A stretch of 64,000 nt of DNA from Streptomyces griseoincarnatus (GCA_014649575.1 BMTH01000015.1:105165-169164); one strand, 5' to 3'. Shown: positions 53,751 through 63,401, numbered from the stretch's first letter. Made by a program: numbers and translations. The notes: generated by a model not told the origin, from the letters alone.

Positions 53751-54445
53751 CGCCGTCCCTCCAGCAGCGCCGGGGCGCCGTAGCGGCCACTGGCCGGCCG
53801 CTCCTGAAGCAGCCGCAGGAACCCCGGCACCACCGTCTCCGGCTCCGGCCGCGGATCGTCGTCGTCCGGCACGGCCGCCGCGTACAGGTCCGTCGCCATG
53901 TCCCCCGGGTCGACCGACCACACCCGCAGCCCCGGTTCCTCCTCCGCCAGTACCGCCGCCAGCTGGTCGAGACCCGCCTTCGACGCGCCGTACCCGCCCC
54001 ACGTCGGATACGCCTCCGCGGCGGCGTCCGAGCTCACCACCAGCACCGCGCCCGCCTCGGCGGTCCGCAGCAGCGGCAGCGCCTCCTGCACCAGACCCAG
54101 CGCGGCCACCAGGTTCACCTCCAGCGCCCGCCGCAGCCCCTCCAGCGGCAGCTCCGCCAGCCGCACCAGCGGCTCGGCGCCCAGCGCGCTCGCGTTGTGC
54201 ACCAGCAGGTCCACCCCGCCCAGCCGCCAGGCCGCCGTCACCAGCTCCGCCCGGTGCGCGGGGTCCGTGACGTCCCCCGGCACCGCCGTCACCCGCGTGC
54301 CGTGCGCCGAGACCAGCACCTTCGTCTCCGCCAGGCGGTCCTCGCCCCGCGCGTCGAGCACCAGGTCCCAGCCTCGCTCCGCCAGCCCCGCGGCCAGCGC
54401 CCGTCCGAGCCCTTTCGAGGCTCCCGTGATGATCGCAACCGGCAT
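53747..54445 (-). CDS. Short-chain dehydrogenase/reductase coupled to the QueA-like gene
   Basis: The 232-residue SDR has TGASKGLG (8-15), HNAS, and the catalytic set VSSDAAAEAYPTWGGYGASK with Tyr and Lys intact. It should be an NAD(P)-dependent oxidoreductase; the substrate is unknown. It is the first gene of a two-gene operon, overlapping the QueA-like gene by four bases, which suggests they act in one pathway. ATG at 54445. Confidence 0.9.
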   Translation of the reverse strand: MPVAIITGASKGLGRALAAGLAERGWDLVLDARGEDRLAETKVLVSAHGTRVTAVPGDVTDPAHRAELVTAAWRLGGVDLLVHNASALGAEPLVRLAELPLEGLRRALEVNLVAALGLVQEALPLLRTAEAGAVLVVSSDAAAEAYPTWGGYGASKAGLDQLAAVLAEEEPGLRVWSVDPGDMATDLYAAAVPDDDDPRPEPETVVPGFLRLLQERPASGRYGAPALLEGRR

Positions 54446-54698
54446 GACAACCGTCCCCTCGTCCGTGGTGTCGTCCCGCCCTGTCGGCGTGTGATCAACG
54501 TAGGAAGCCGGGCTCCGGCGCCGCCTCGGGCCCGGGACGCAGCCGCCCGGGTCCCTTCGGCCTACGGCGGCACGCCCCCGTCCCTCGCCCTAGGTCACGA
54601 CGGCTCGAACTGGACCCAGGACCTAGGACCAACGGCGGGGGAGAGGGGCGGACAGCGGTCCGATCCGCGGGCCCGTGCCCCGCCGGTACCGTGAGGAC

Positions 54699-55844
54699 AT
54701 GAGCCACGGCCCCAGGTCCGGCCTCGCCGCGGTGAGTTCCGCGTTGCTGGCCATGAGCAGGCATCTCGAGGTGCGCGACGTCCTCAAGACGATCGTCGCC
54801 TCCGCCCGCGAACTCCTCGACGCCCAGTACGCCGCGCTCGGCGTGCCCGACGACCACGGCGGCTTCGCCCAGTTCGTGGTGGACGGCGTCAGCGACGAGC
54901 AGTGGAAGGCCATCGGCCCCCTGCCGCGCCGGCACGGCATCCTCGCCGCGATGCTCGACGACGCCGCCCCGCAGCGCCTCGCCGACGTGCGCCGCGACCC
55001 GCGCTTCGGGGGCTGGCCCAGCGCCCACCCCGACCTCGTCGACTTCCTGGGCCTGCCCGTCCGCGACGGCGACGAGGTGCTCGGCGCCCTGTTCCTCGCG
55101 AACAAGAACTGCCCGAAGCCGGACGGCGCCTGCGGCTTCACCGAGGACGACGAGGAACTGCTCGGCATACTCGCCCAGCACGCCGCCATCGCCCTCACCA
55201 ACGCCCGCCTCTACGAACGCAGCCGCGAGCTGACCATCGCCGAGGAGCGCTCCCGCCTGGCCCACGAGCTGCATGACGCCGTCAGCCAGAAGCTGTTCTC
55301 CCTGCGCCTCACCGCCCAGGCCGCCGCCCGTCTCGTCGACCGCGACCCGGCCCGCGCCAAGGGCGAGCTGCAGCAGGTGGCGGAGCTGGCCGCCGAGGCC
55401 GCCGACGAACTGCGCGCCGCGGTCGTCGAGCTGCGCCCCGCCGCCCTCGACGAGGACGGGCTGGCCGCCACCCTGCGCACCCAGGTGCAGGTCCTCGACC
55501 GCGCCCACAGCGCGCGCGTCACCTTCACCGGCCACGGCGTGCGCGCCCTGCCCGCCGCCCAGGAGGAGGCGGTGCTGCGGGTCGCCCAGGAGGCGCTGCA
55601 CAACGCCCTGCGCCACTCCGGCGGGAGCCACGTCGACGTGACCCTGGAGCGGCGCGGCAACGGCGCGGTCCTGCGGGTCGGCGACGACGGCGACGGCTTC
55701 GACCCGCACACCGTCCGCCGGGCGGGCCGCCATCTTGGCCTGGTCTCCATGCGTGACCGGGCGAGCGGGGTCGGCGGCAGGCTGACCGTGGAATCGGCGC
55801 CCGGCAAGGGCACCACCATCGAGATGGAGGTACCCGGTGGCTGA
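54699..55844 (+). CDS. GAF-domain sensor histidine kinase (NarL-type system)
   Basis: The 381-residue soluble kinase has a GAF domain (about 25-170, with LLDAQYAALGVPDDHGGFAQ and GALFLANKN), a HisKA_3 dimerisation region with the phospho-acceptor His192 in RLAHELHDAVSQKL, and an HATPase domain (VAQEALHNALRHSG and VGDDGDGFD). It resembles DevS/DosT-type GAF kinases, but with one GAF domain and no clear heme ligand. ATG at 54699 is preferred; a GTG at 54675 is also possible. It overlaps the regulator gene by eight bases. Confidence 0.92.
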   Translation: MSHGPRSGLAAVSSALLAMSRHLEVRDVLKTIVASARELLDAQYAALGVPDDHGGFAQFVVDGVSDEQWKAIGPLPRRHGILAAMLDDAAPQRLADVRRDPRFGGWPSAHPDLVDFLGLPVRDGDEVLGALFLANKNCPKPDGACGFTEDDEELLGILAQHAAIALTNARLYERSRELTIAEERSRLAHELHDAVSQKLFSLRLTAQAAARLVDRDPARAKGELQQVAELAAEAADELRAAVVELRPAALDEDGLAATLRTQVQVLDRAHSARVTFTGHGVRALPAAQEEAVLRVAQEALHNALRHSGGSHVDVTLERRGNGAVLRVGDDGDGFDPHTVRRAGRHLGLVSMRDRASGVGGRLTVESAPGKGTTIEMEVPGG

Positions 55845-56478
55845 CGCGATCAAGGTGCTGCTGGTCGACGACCACCAGGTGGTCCGGCGCGGTCTGCGCA
55901 CCTTCCTGGAGGTGCAGGACGACATCGAGGTCGTCGGCGAGGCCGCGGACGGCGCGGAGGGGGTCGCCCTGGCCGGCGAGCTCCAGCCCGACGTCATCCT
56001 CATGGACGTCAAGATGCCCGGCACCGACGGCGTGGAGGCACTGCGCAGGCTGCGCGACCTGGACCACCGCGCCCGGGTGCTGGTCGTCACCAGCTTCACC
56101 GAACAGCGCACGGTGATCCCCGCCCTCCGCGCCGGCGCCGCGGGCTACGTGTACAAGGACATCGACCCCGACGCGCTGGCCGGCGCCATCCGCTCCGTGC
56201 ACGCCGGGCACGTGCTGCTCCAGCCGGAGGTGGCGGGCGCGCTCCTGTCCCAGGAGGAGGGCGGTTCCGGGGCGGGACGCGCGGGCTCGCTCACCGAGCG
56301 GGAGCGCGAGGTGCTCGGACTGATCGCGGACGGCCGCGCCAACCGGGAGATCGCCCGCGCCCTCGTGCTGTCCGAGAAGACGGTGAAGACGCACGTGTCG
56401 AACATCCTGATGAAGCTCGACCTGGCGGACCGCACCCAGGCCGCGCTGTGGGCCGTACGGCACGGACTCAGCGGCTGA
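55837..56478 (+). CDS. NarL/LuxR family response regulator
   Basis: The 213-residue protein has a receiver domain (VLLVDDHQVVRRGL, phospho-acceptor Asp57 in VILMDVKMPG, Lys in YVYKDIDPD) and a LuxR helix-turn-helix (LTEREREVLGLIADGRANRE, then VLSEKTVKTHVSNI). It starts at GTG within the kinase gene. A chaplin gene follows after 155 bases on the same strand, a possible target but not proven. Confidence 0.94.
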   Translation: MADAIKVLLVDDHQVVRRGLRTFLEVQDDIEVVGEAADGAEGVALAGELQPDVILMDVKMPGTDGVEALRRLRDLDHRARVLVVTSFTEQRTVIPALRAGAAGYVYKDIDPDALAGAIRSVHAGHVLLQPEVAGALLSQEEGGSGAGRAGSLTEREREVLGLIADGRANREIARALVLSEKTVKTHVSNILMKLDLADRTQAALWAVRHGLSG

Positions 56479-56633
56479 CCCTCGGCCCGTTGTCACCGGA
56501 AGGTTCCCCTCCGGTGCGAGATTCATACCATAGGGGGAATGGCTCCCCGGGCCCCGTATCCCCTGCCCGTGCCACGCGTTGCCCAGTGCGGACCGCGGCG
56601 CTCGCCGCGGTCGTCGCGAGGAGGGCTCGGAAA

Positions 56634-56879
56634 GTGAAGAACCTGAAGAAGGCAGCGGCCGTGACGATGGTGGCCGGCGGTCTGCTCGCCGCCGGTGCGG
56701 GCATGGCCTCCGCCACCGAGGGCAGCCACGCGGACGGCAAGGCCGTGGGCTCCCCGGGCGTCGTGTCCGGCAACCTCGTCCAGGTCCCGGTCGACGTCCC
56801 GGTGAACGTGTCGGGCAACAGCATCAACGTCATCGGTGTGCTGAACCCGGCCTTCGGCAACGTCGCCGTCAACGACTGA
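56634..56879 (+). CDS. chpE: Short chaplin, ChpE-like (no cysteines)
   Basis: The 81-residue preprotein has a signal peptide (MKNLKKAAAVTMVAGGLLAA, cleavage after GMASA at residue 27) and one chaplin domain: GKAVGSPGVVSGNLVQVPVD and VPVNVSGNSINVIGVLNPAF. Chaplins form the amyloid surface layer that lets aerial hyphae leave water. Most short chaplins have two Cys; this one has none, as I recall for ChpE of S. coelicolor. GTG at 56634 has GAGGAGGG eight bases ahead. Confidence 0.93.
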   Translation: MKNLKKAAAVTMVAGGLLAAGAGMASATEGSHADGKAVGSPGVVSGNLVQVPVDVPVNVSGNSINVIGVLNPAFGNVAVND

Positions 56880-56902
56880 CGACGGACGCCACCCAGACGA
56901 CC

Positions 56903-56939
56903 AGCCCCGGCCGCCCGCCCCCCACCCGGCGCCGGGGCT
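56903..56939. terminator. Hairpin after the chaplin gene
   Basis: AGCCCCGGC (56903-56911) pairs with GCCGGGGCT (56931-56939) across a 19-base loop, between convergent genes. Confidence 0.6.
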
Positions 56940-56991
56940 CGTCCCTGCCCAGGGCCGGCGCCGGAACCTGTCCAGGCTCGGTGCCGAGGGC

Positions 56992-57780
56992 TCAGCGCGC
57001 CCCGCGCTCCTCCACGAACGCGTTGTACGCCGCCACCTGCGCCCGCCGGGCCGTCCGCTCCACCGGCCGCAGCGCCAACGCCCGCGCCGACATCTCCGAC
57101 GCGCTCACCGCGCCGCCGTGCCCGTGCGCCGTCGCCAGCGACACCAGCGCGCCCACCCGCTGCGCGAGCTCCAGCACCCGCACCGCACGCGGCGGATACC
57201 CGGGCGCCAGCACGTCCTGCCCGCGTGACGCCGTGGCCCGCGCCCGGTACGCGTCGATCGCCGCCTCCGCGACCGGACCCGACCCGGCCACGTCCAGCCG
57301 CGTCAGCGCCTCCGTCGCCTCCCGCAGCGCCTCCGCCAGCTCCCGCTCCGCCTCACCCAGCGACGGCACGTCCGCCGGCGGCGCCTCCCGCACGGGCAGA
57401 CAGTGCCAGAGGACCTCCACATGCACATCGCCCTCGGGCCCGGCCTCCGACACCTCGGGCACCAGCCCCAGCGCCGCCCCCTGGCACACCACGGCCTCCT
57501 CGGCCTCCAGCGCCCGCGCGTTGAACTCCGGCGGGCCGCTCAGCCCCAGCGGATGCCCCGGCGCCGGCAGCGCCACCCGCAGCCCCGACACCCCGAGCCC
57601 CCGCAGCCGCCCCAGGGCCAGCGTCAGCCCCACCGGCGCGGACTCCCCGGGCACCCCCTCCACCCGGTGCACCGCGTCCTCCCCGACGACGGCGAGCGCC
57701 GCCTCGTCCGGGGAGACAATTCCGGCAAGAAGGGCATTGCCCCAAGCTGCGAGACGACCGGAGCGTGGTTCGGAAAGCAT
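56992..57780 (-). CDS. Hypothetical protein, conserved in Streptomyces
   Basis: The 262-residue soluble protein begins MLSEPRSGRLAAWGNALLAG and has an Ala/Val/Glu-rich body with the segments LRVALPAPGHPLGLSGPPEF and DVHVEVLWHCLPVREAPPAD. It ends in helices (SASEMSARALALRPVERTAR). No signal peptide, helix or known motif is seen. I do not recognise its role. It is divergent from the ABC ATPase gene across about 160 bases. Confidence 0.8.
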   Translation of the reverse strand: MLSEPRSGRLAAWGNALLAGIVSPDEAALAVVGEDAVHRVEGVPGESAPVGLTLALGRLRGLGVSGLRVALPAPGHPLGLSGPPEFNARALEAEEAVVCQGAALGLVPEVSEAGPEGDVHVEVLWHCLPVREAPPADVPSLGEAERELAEALREATEALTRLDVAGSGPVAEAAIDAYRARATASRGQDVLAPGYPPRAVRVLELAQRVGALVSLATAHGHGGAVSASEMSARALALRPVERTARRAQVAAYNAFVEERGAR

Positions 57781-57944
57781 GCGTACACCCTAGACAGCAC
57801 ACGGAAACCGGACCGATGGAATGTCCGGGTCGGCCGGTGGCGTAGATTTCATGACGGGCTCCCGCCCACGGGTGCGGCGGACCGACCCACAAGGCGTACG
57901 CGACAGCCGAGACCGGCCACACTGCAAGGGGAGACAAGGCGCTC

Positions 57945-58742
<798 letters not shown>

Positions 58743-58774
58743 CACGACACCACCCCGCGCACAACACCCGGCAC

Positions 58775-58807
58775 GACAGGGCCCGTTCGACCGACCGGCG
58801 CCCTGTC
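58775..58807 (+). terminator. Hairpin between the ABC ATPase and NfeD genes
   Basis: GACAGGGC (58775-58782) pairs with GCCCTGTC (58800-58807) over a 17-base loop. Confidence 0.45.
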
Positions 58808-58839
58808 CGTGACCGGGTGCGCGGTTCTACCATGACCTT

Positions 58840-59271
58840 GTGGACATCGACGCATGGCTGTGGTGGCTGATCGGCGCGGCGGCACTCGGTATCGCCCTGG
58901 TGGTCACCGCGATGCCCGAACTCGGCATGCTCGCGGTGGGCGCCGTCGCCGCGGCAGTGGTCTCCGGCATCTTCGGCGGCGGGGCCGTCGCCCAGGTCGC
59001 GGTCTTCGCCGTCGTCTCGACCGCGCTGATCGCCGTCGTCCGGCCCATCGCCCGCAGACACCGGTCCCAGCGGCCCGAACTGGCCAGCGGAGTCGACGCC
59101 CTGAGGGGAAAACAGGCCGTCGTCCTCGAACGTGTCGACGGAAGCGGCGGCCGCATCAAGCTGGCGGGCGAGGTCTGGTCGGCCCGCGCCCTCGACCGCA
59201 GCCACTCCTACGAGGTCGGCCAGGAGGTCGACGTCGTGGAGATCGAGGGGGCCACCGCGATCGTCATGTGA
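58840..59271 (+). CDS. NfeD-like membrane protein
   Basis: The 143-residue protein has three helices (LWWLIGAAALGIALVVTAMP, ELGMLAVGAVAAAVVSGIFG and FAVVSTALIAVVRPIARR) and a C-terminal OB-fold domain (LRGKQAVVLERVDGSGGRIK, VGQEVDVVEIEGATAIVM). NfeD proteins partner SPFH-domain proteins encoded beside them, as here, and are linked with membrane microdomains and quality control. GTG at 58840. Confidence 0.9.
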   Translation: MDIDAWLWWLIGAAALGIALVVTAMPELGMLAVGAVAAAVVSGIFGGGAVAQVAVFAVVSTALIAVVRPIARRHRSQRPELASGVDALRGKQAVVLERVDGSGGRIKLAGEVWSARALDRSHSYEVGQEVDVVEIEGATAIVM

Positions 59272-59428
59272 TCCCGCACCTGCCGCACGACACAACCGGT
59301 GCGAACCCGCCCCCGGTTGGCCCCGCGGTCTGACAGACTCGACCAGCAAGATCTACAACCGCACGACCGTGCACAGACACACGACCTGCCGTAGGCGCCG
59401 AGGCTAAGAAGGGTTCGGGGAACCGACG

Positions 59429-60373
59429 ATGGAACCGGTCATCATCGTCCTGATCATCCTGGTGGTGTTGGTCTTCATCGCCCTGATCAAGACGATCCAA
59501 GTCATCCCACAGGCCAGCGCCGCCATTGTCGAGCGCTTCGGCCGTTACACGCGGACGCTCAACGCGGGCCTCAACATCGTCGTCCCGTTCATCGACACCA
59601 TCCGCAACCGCATCGACCTCCGCGAGCAGGTCGTCCCCTTCCCGCCGCAGCCGGTGATCACCCAGGACAACCTGGTCGTCAACATCGACACCGTCATCTA
59701 CTACCAGGTGACCGACGCCCGGGCCGCCACCTACGAGGTCGCCAGCTACATCCAGGCCATCGAGCAGCTGACCGTCACCACCCTGCGCAACATCATCGGC
59801 GGCATGGACCTCGAGCGGACCCTCACCTCCCGCGAGGAGATCAACGCGGCGCTGCGCGGCGTCCTCGACGAGGCCACCGGCAAGTGGGGCATCCGCGTCA
59901 ACCGCGTGGAGCTCAAGGCGATCGAGCCGCCCACCTCCATCCAGGACTCGATGGAGAAGCAGATGCGCGCCGACCGCGACAAGCGCGCCGCCATCCTCCA
60001 GGCCGAAGGTGTCCGGCAGTCCGAGATCCTCCGCGCCGAGGGCGAGAAGCAGTCCCAAATCCTGCGCGCCGAAGGTGAGGCCAAGGCCGCCGCGCTGCGC
60101 GCCGAGGGCGAGGCCCAGGCCGTCCGCACGGTCTTCGAGGCCATCCACGCCGGCGACCCGGACCAGAAGCTGCTTTCCTACCAGTACCTCCAGATGCTGC
60201 CGAAGATCGCCGAGGGCGACGCCAACAAGCTGTGGATCGTCCCCAGCGAGATCGGCGACGCCCTCAAGGGCCTCTCCGGCGCCGTCGGCAACTTCGGCTC
60301 CAGCCTGGGTGGCAACGGCACCACGGCGAACGTCCCCGCCCAGGAACGCCGCGAAAACCCCTCGATCGACTGA
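59429..60373 (+). CDS. SPFH/Band 7 domain protein (QmcA/stomatin-like)
   Basis: The 314-residue protein has one N-terminal helix (about 3-24, VIIVLIILVVLVFIALIKTI), the Band 7 domain (AAIVERFGRYTRTLNAGLNI, DNLVVNIDTVIYYQVTDARA, IIGGMDLERTLTSREEINAA) and a long coiled coil (KRAAILQAEGVRQSEILRAE repeated). It forms oligomeric scaffolds at the membrane. It follows nfeD by 157 bases, the classic pair. Confidence 0.93.
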   Translation: MEPVIIVLIILVVLVFIALIKTIQVIPQASAAIVERFGRYTRTLNAGLNIVVPFIDTIRNRIDLREQVVPFPPQPVITQDNLVVNIDTVIYYQVTDARAATYEVASYIQAIEQLTVTTLRNIIGGMDLERTLTSREEINAALRGVLDEATGKWGIRVNRVELKAIEPPTSIQDSMEKQMRADRDKRAAILQAEGVRQSEILRAEGEKQSQILRAEGEAKAAALRAEGEAQAVRTVFEAIHAGDPDQKLLSYQYLQMLPKIAEGDANKLWIVPSEIGDALKGLSGAVGNFGSSLGGNGTTANVPAQERRENPSID

Positions 60374-60392
60374 GAGCACCCGGAAAACACGC

Positions 60393-60465
60393 GTTCCCCG
60401 TACCCCCTCACCAGGGGCGCGGGGAACTGCGCGCGATCAACCACGACGAACCCGCACCCGGGCTG
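60393..60465. repeat. Dispersed Streptomyces intergenic repeat with hairpin
   Basis: GTTCCCCG (60393-60400) pairs with CGGGGAAC (60420-60427), with inner CCCCT/AGGGG. The text GGGGCGCGGGGAACTGCGCG and the following ACCACGACGAACCCGCACCC belong to a sequence I recall seeing between many Streptomyces genes. It may serve as terminator for the SPFH gene. Confidence 0.6.
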
Positions 60466-60491
60466 TCAGCTCAACCCCTACGGCGAAACCG

Positions 60492-60998
60492 TCACGCCGC
60501 GGCCGACGCCAGCCACTCCGGCAGCGCCTCGAAGTCATCCCGGGCGAGAGCCAACAGCATCGCGTCCGCCGGCGTCGGCTCGTACGGCTCACGCAGCAAC
60601 GGCATCCCCGCCTGCTCCGGCGTCCGGTCGGCCTTGCGGTGATTGTCCTCGGCGCACGAGGCCACCGTGTTCAGCCAGGTGTCCTGCCCGCCGAGCGAAC
60701 GCGGCACCACATGGTCGACGGTCGTCGCCCGCCGGCCGCAGTACGCGCACCGGTGCCGGTCCCTCACCAGCACACCCCGCCTCGACCACGGCGCACGTCT
60801 TCGGAACGGCACCCGCACGTATTGGCAGAGCCTGATCACCCGGGGCGCCGGTATGTCGACCGCGGCTCCCCGCATCCGCAGTTCGGGATGGGCCTGCTCG
60901 ACGACGGCCTTGTCCTGCAGCACCAGAACGACGGCTCGGTTCAGCGTCACCGTCGACAACGGCTCGAAGCTCGCGTTCAGCACCAGCGTGTCCCGCAT
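60492..60998 (-). CDS. HNH endonuclease family protein
   Basis: The 168-residue protein starts MRDTLVLNASFEPLSTVTLN and ends with an HNH domain: CAYCGRRATTVDHVVPRSLG, then NTVASCAEDNHRKADRTPEQ, with two CxxC-type zinc pairs and the catalytic His. It is the short chromosomal form widespread in actinobacteria, with no known target. GGGAGGTGG lies ahead of the ATG at 60998. Longer in-frame starts lack such a site. Confidence 0.92.
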   Translation of the reverse strand: MRDTLVLNASFEPLSTVTLNRAVVLVLQDKAVVEQAHPELRMRGAAVDIPAPRVIRLCQYVRVPFRRRAPWSRRGVLVRDRHRCAYCGRRATTVDHVVPRSLGGQDTWLNTVASCAEDNHRKADRTPEQAGMPLLREPYEPTPADAMLLALARDDFEALPEWLASAAA

Positions 60999-61131
60999 AC
61001 CAGCCCACCTCCCGTGCGCACCGGCCCGCCCCTCGGCGGGCTGGAACAACTCTGGCCGGGCGCGCCGGGATGGACAACGCAATATCCGCTGCTCCCACGG
61101 GAGACGACTCCCGGGGACCCCGACGGAAAAA

Positions 61132-61169
61132 TGCCCGCCCCTGATCAATTCCAAGACCAGGGGCGGGCA
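61132..61169 (-). terminator. Rho-independent terminator after the PEBP gene
   Basis: TGCCCGCCCCTG (61132-61143) pairs exactly with CAGGGGCGGGCA (61158-61169). On the minus strand the stem is followed by ATTTTT, a true T-run, so this ends the minus-strand PEBP transcript. Such a canonical form is uncommon in Streptomyces. Confidence 0.88.
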
Positions 61170-61204
61170 AACGTTCCGGGAACGTCCGGTGTCGCGCGGG
61201 GGAC

Positions 61205-61744
61205 TCAGGACTCCGCGGGCACCTCGTACTCACCGATCAGCTGGGCGCGCGCGAGCGTGTGGAACCGCAGGTTGAAGCCCACCACCGCGGGAGAGGCGTC
61301 CGCATCCGGACCCAGCTTCTCCTGGTCCACGGCGTACACGGTGAACACGTACCGGTGCGGACCGTCACCGGGCGGCGGGGCGGCGCCGCCGAACTCCTTG
61401 GTGCCGTAGTCGTTCCGCGCGTGGACGGCGCCCTCCGGCAGCCCCTCGAACGAGCCGCTCCCGGCGCCGGCCGCCAGCTCGGTCACCGAGGCCGGGATGT
61501 CGAACACCACCCAGTGCCAGAACCCGCTGCCCGTCGGGGCGTCCGGGTCGTAGCAGGTCACGGCGAAGCTCTTGGTCTCCGGCGGGAAACCCTCCCAGCG
61601 CAGGTGCGGCGACGTGTTGCCCGCCGCGTGGACCTGAGCGTCCTTGAGCGTCGCCCCCTCCGTCACATCCTCGCTCGTCACCGTGAACGACGGCACGGGC
61701 GGATGGAAGTCATGGGGGAGCGGCCGCCGCTTGAGCTCGGTCAC
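61205..61744 (-). CDS. YbhB/YbcL (PEBP-like) family protein
   Basis: The 179-residue protein has the PEBP marks TSPHLRWEGFPPETKSFAVT, CYDPDAPTGSGFWHWVVFDI and GPHRYVFTVYAVD. Bacterial members of this phosphatidylethanolamine-binding-like family have no firm role; some are kinase-inhibitor homologs. GTG at 61744 has AGGAGG nine bases ahead. It is downstream of the Spo0M-like gene on the same strand, 41 bases away, so both may be co-transcribed. Confidence 0.93.
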   Translation of the reverse strand: MTELKRRPLPHDFHPPVPSFTVTSEDVTEGATLKDAQVHAAGNTSPHLRWEGFPPETKSFAVTCYDPDAPTGSGFWHWVVFDIPASVTELAAGAGSGSFEGLPEGAVHARNDYGTKEFGGAAPPPGDGPHRYVFTVYAVDQEKLGPDADASPAVVGFNLRFHTLARAQLIGEYEVPAES

Positions 61745-61785
61745 CTCGGTACCTCCTGATCGATGACGTTCGGTCCCGAACGAGC

Positions 61786-62568
61786 CTAGAACCAGTTCCG
61801 CTTGGAGCCGACCTCCGACAGCCACTGGTTCAGGTATGCCGCCCAGTCGGTCCCCTGGTAGTCGTTCAGGCCCACCTGGAAGGAACGGAACGTGTCGCTG
61901 CCCTCGCTGAACAGACCCGGCCTCTTGTCCATCTCCAGCACGACGTCCATCGCCTGCGCGTCGGCGACGAAGCTCAGCTCCACCTGGTTCAGCCCGCGGT
62001 ACTGCGACGGCGGGTAGAACTCGATCTCCTGGTAGAACGGCAGCTTCTGCCGCGTCCCCCGGATGTGGCCGCGCTCCATGTCCGCGCTCTTGAAACGGAA
62101 GCCGAGCTGGATGAACGCGTCCAGGATCGCCTTCTGCGCCGGCAGCGGGTGCACGCTGATCGGGTCCAGGTCACCGGAGTCGACGGCCCGCGCGATCGCC
62201 AGCTCGGTGGTCACACCGATGTCCATCCCGCGCAGCGGCTGCCCGTCGATCATCGTGATCGGCGTCTCCCACGGGATCTCGAGCCCGAACTGCACGGCGT
62301 GCACCGCGCCCGCCTGCAGCTCGAAGGCCCCGCCCAGCTGCTGCTTGGTGAACTCGATGTTCTGCTTGTACTCCTCGTCGCCGCTCTCGACCTCGACCTT
62401 GGCCTGAAGACCGACCGACAGCCCTTCGATCTGCTGGTTCACGGACCCGCCCTGGATCCGCACCTCGCCCTGGACCACGCCCCCAGGAACGACGTTGACC
62501 TCGTGCAGCACCGTCTCGACCGAGGCCCCGCCGGCCCCCAGACTCGCCAGCAGCTTCTTGAACGCCAT
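61786..62568 (-). CDS. Sporulation-control protein Spo0M-like (arrestin-like fold)
   Basis: The 260-residue protein starts MAFKKLLASLGAGGASVETV and has LHEVNVVPGGVVQGEVRIQG and FELEIPWETPITMIDG-type text (GLEIPWETPITMIDGQPLRG) typical of Spo0M. In Bacillus, Spo0M affects sporulation and cell division. The C-terminus ends WLSEVGSKRNWF. The role in Streptomyces is not known to me. ATG at 62568 follows a GGAGAGG-like site. Confidence 0.92.
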   Translation of the reverse strand: MAFKKLLASLGAGGASVETVLHEVNVVPGGVVQGEVRIQGGSVNQQIEGLSVGLQAKVEVESGDEEYKQNIEFTKQQLGGAFELQAGAVHAVQFGLEIPWETPITMIDGQPLRGMDIGVTTELAIARAVDSGDLDPISVHPLPAQKAILDAFIQLGFRFKSADMERGHIRGTRQKLPFYQEIEFYPPSQYRGLNQVELSFVADAQAMDVVLEMDKRPGLFSEGSDTFRSFQVGLNDYQGTDWAAYLNQWLSEVGSKRNWF

Positions 62569-62759
62569 GTCTCTCCCTCTCCAGGCGACCCCGGCTGGGT
62601 CACACCCGATCCGCGGGCCAGCAGCACGTCGTGCGCCGGACTCCGATCCCTAACAACGCGATCCGGCCGCGGCCGGTTCCGTGTGCCCCACACCCCGGCG
62701 ACCGCGGCGACCGATTGACCAGCCCGGCGCCGGCCCCGCCTCCAGTACCCTCGGACGGC

Positions 62760-63401
62760 ATGATCGCGAGCCCCGACCGTACGCCCCTGCCGAGGGAGTT
62801 CTTCGACCGGCCCGTCCTCGAGGTCGCCCCCGACCTGCTCGGCCGCCTCCTCGTCCGCGACACCCCGGACGGCCCGATCGTCCTCCGTCTGACCGAGGTC
62901 GAGGCCTACGACGGAGAGAACGACCCCGGCTCGCACGCCTATCGTGGACGCACCGCCCGCAACGAGGTGATGTTCGGTGCACCCGGCCATGTGTACGTCT
63001 ACTTCACCTACGGCATGTGGTTCTGCATGAATCTGGTCTGCGGCGCCGAGGGCCGGGCGAGCGCTGTCCTGTTGCGCGCGGGGGAGATCGTGGAAGGCGC
63101 GGAGCTCGCCCGCACCCGCCGGCTTTCCGCCCGGAACGACAAGGAACTGGCCAAGGGCCCGGCCCGCCTCGCGACAGCCCTGGACGTCGACCGCTCCCTC
63201 AACGGCACGGACGCCTGCGCCACCGGCGACACTCCGCTCCGCATCCTCCACGGCACGCCCGTCGATTCCTCCCAGGTGCGGAACGGACCGCGCACCGGCG
63301 TCTCCGGGGAGGGGGGCGTGCACCCGTGGCGGTACTGGGTGGCGGACGATCCGACGGTCAGCCCCTACCGCGCCCACGTGCCGCGTCGGCGCCGAAGTTG
63401 A
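62760..63401 (+). CDS. DNA-3-methyladenine glycosylase (MPG/AAG family)
   Basis: The 213-residue enzyme has LPREFFDRPVLEVAPDLLGR, the catalytic Glu in LRLTEVEAYDGENDPGSHAY, HVYVYFTYGMWFCMNLVCG and LAKGPARLATAL. It removes alkylated purines in base excision repair. ATG at 62760; a longer frame upstream has no support. It stands just before the ribosomal RNA operon. Confidence 0.94.
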   Translation: MIASPDRTPLPREFFDRPVLEVAPDLLGRLLVRDTPDGPIVLRLTEVEAYDGENDPGSHAYRGRTARNEVMFGAPGHVYVYFTYGMWFCMNLVCGAEGRASAVLLRAGEIVEGAELARTRRLSARNDKELAKGPARLATALDVDRSLNGTDACATGDTPLRILHGTPVDSSQVRNGPRTGVSGEGGVHPWRYWVADDPTVSPYRAHVPRRRRS

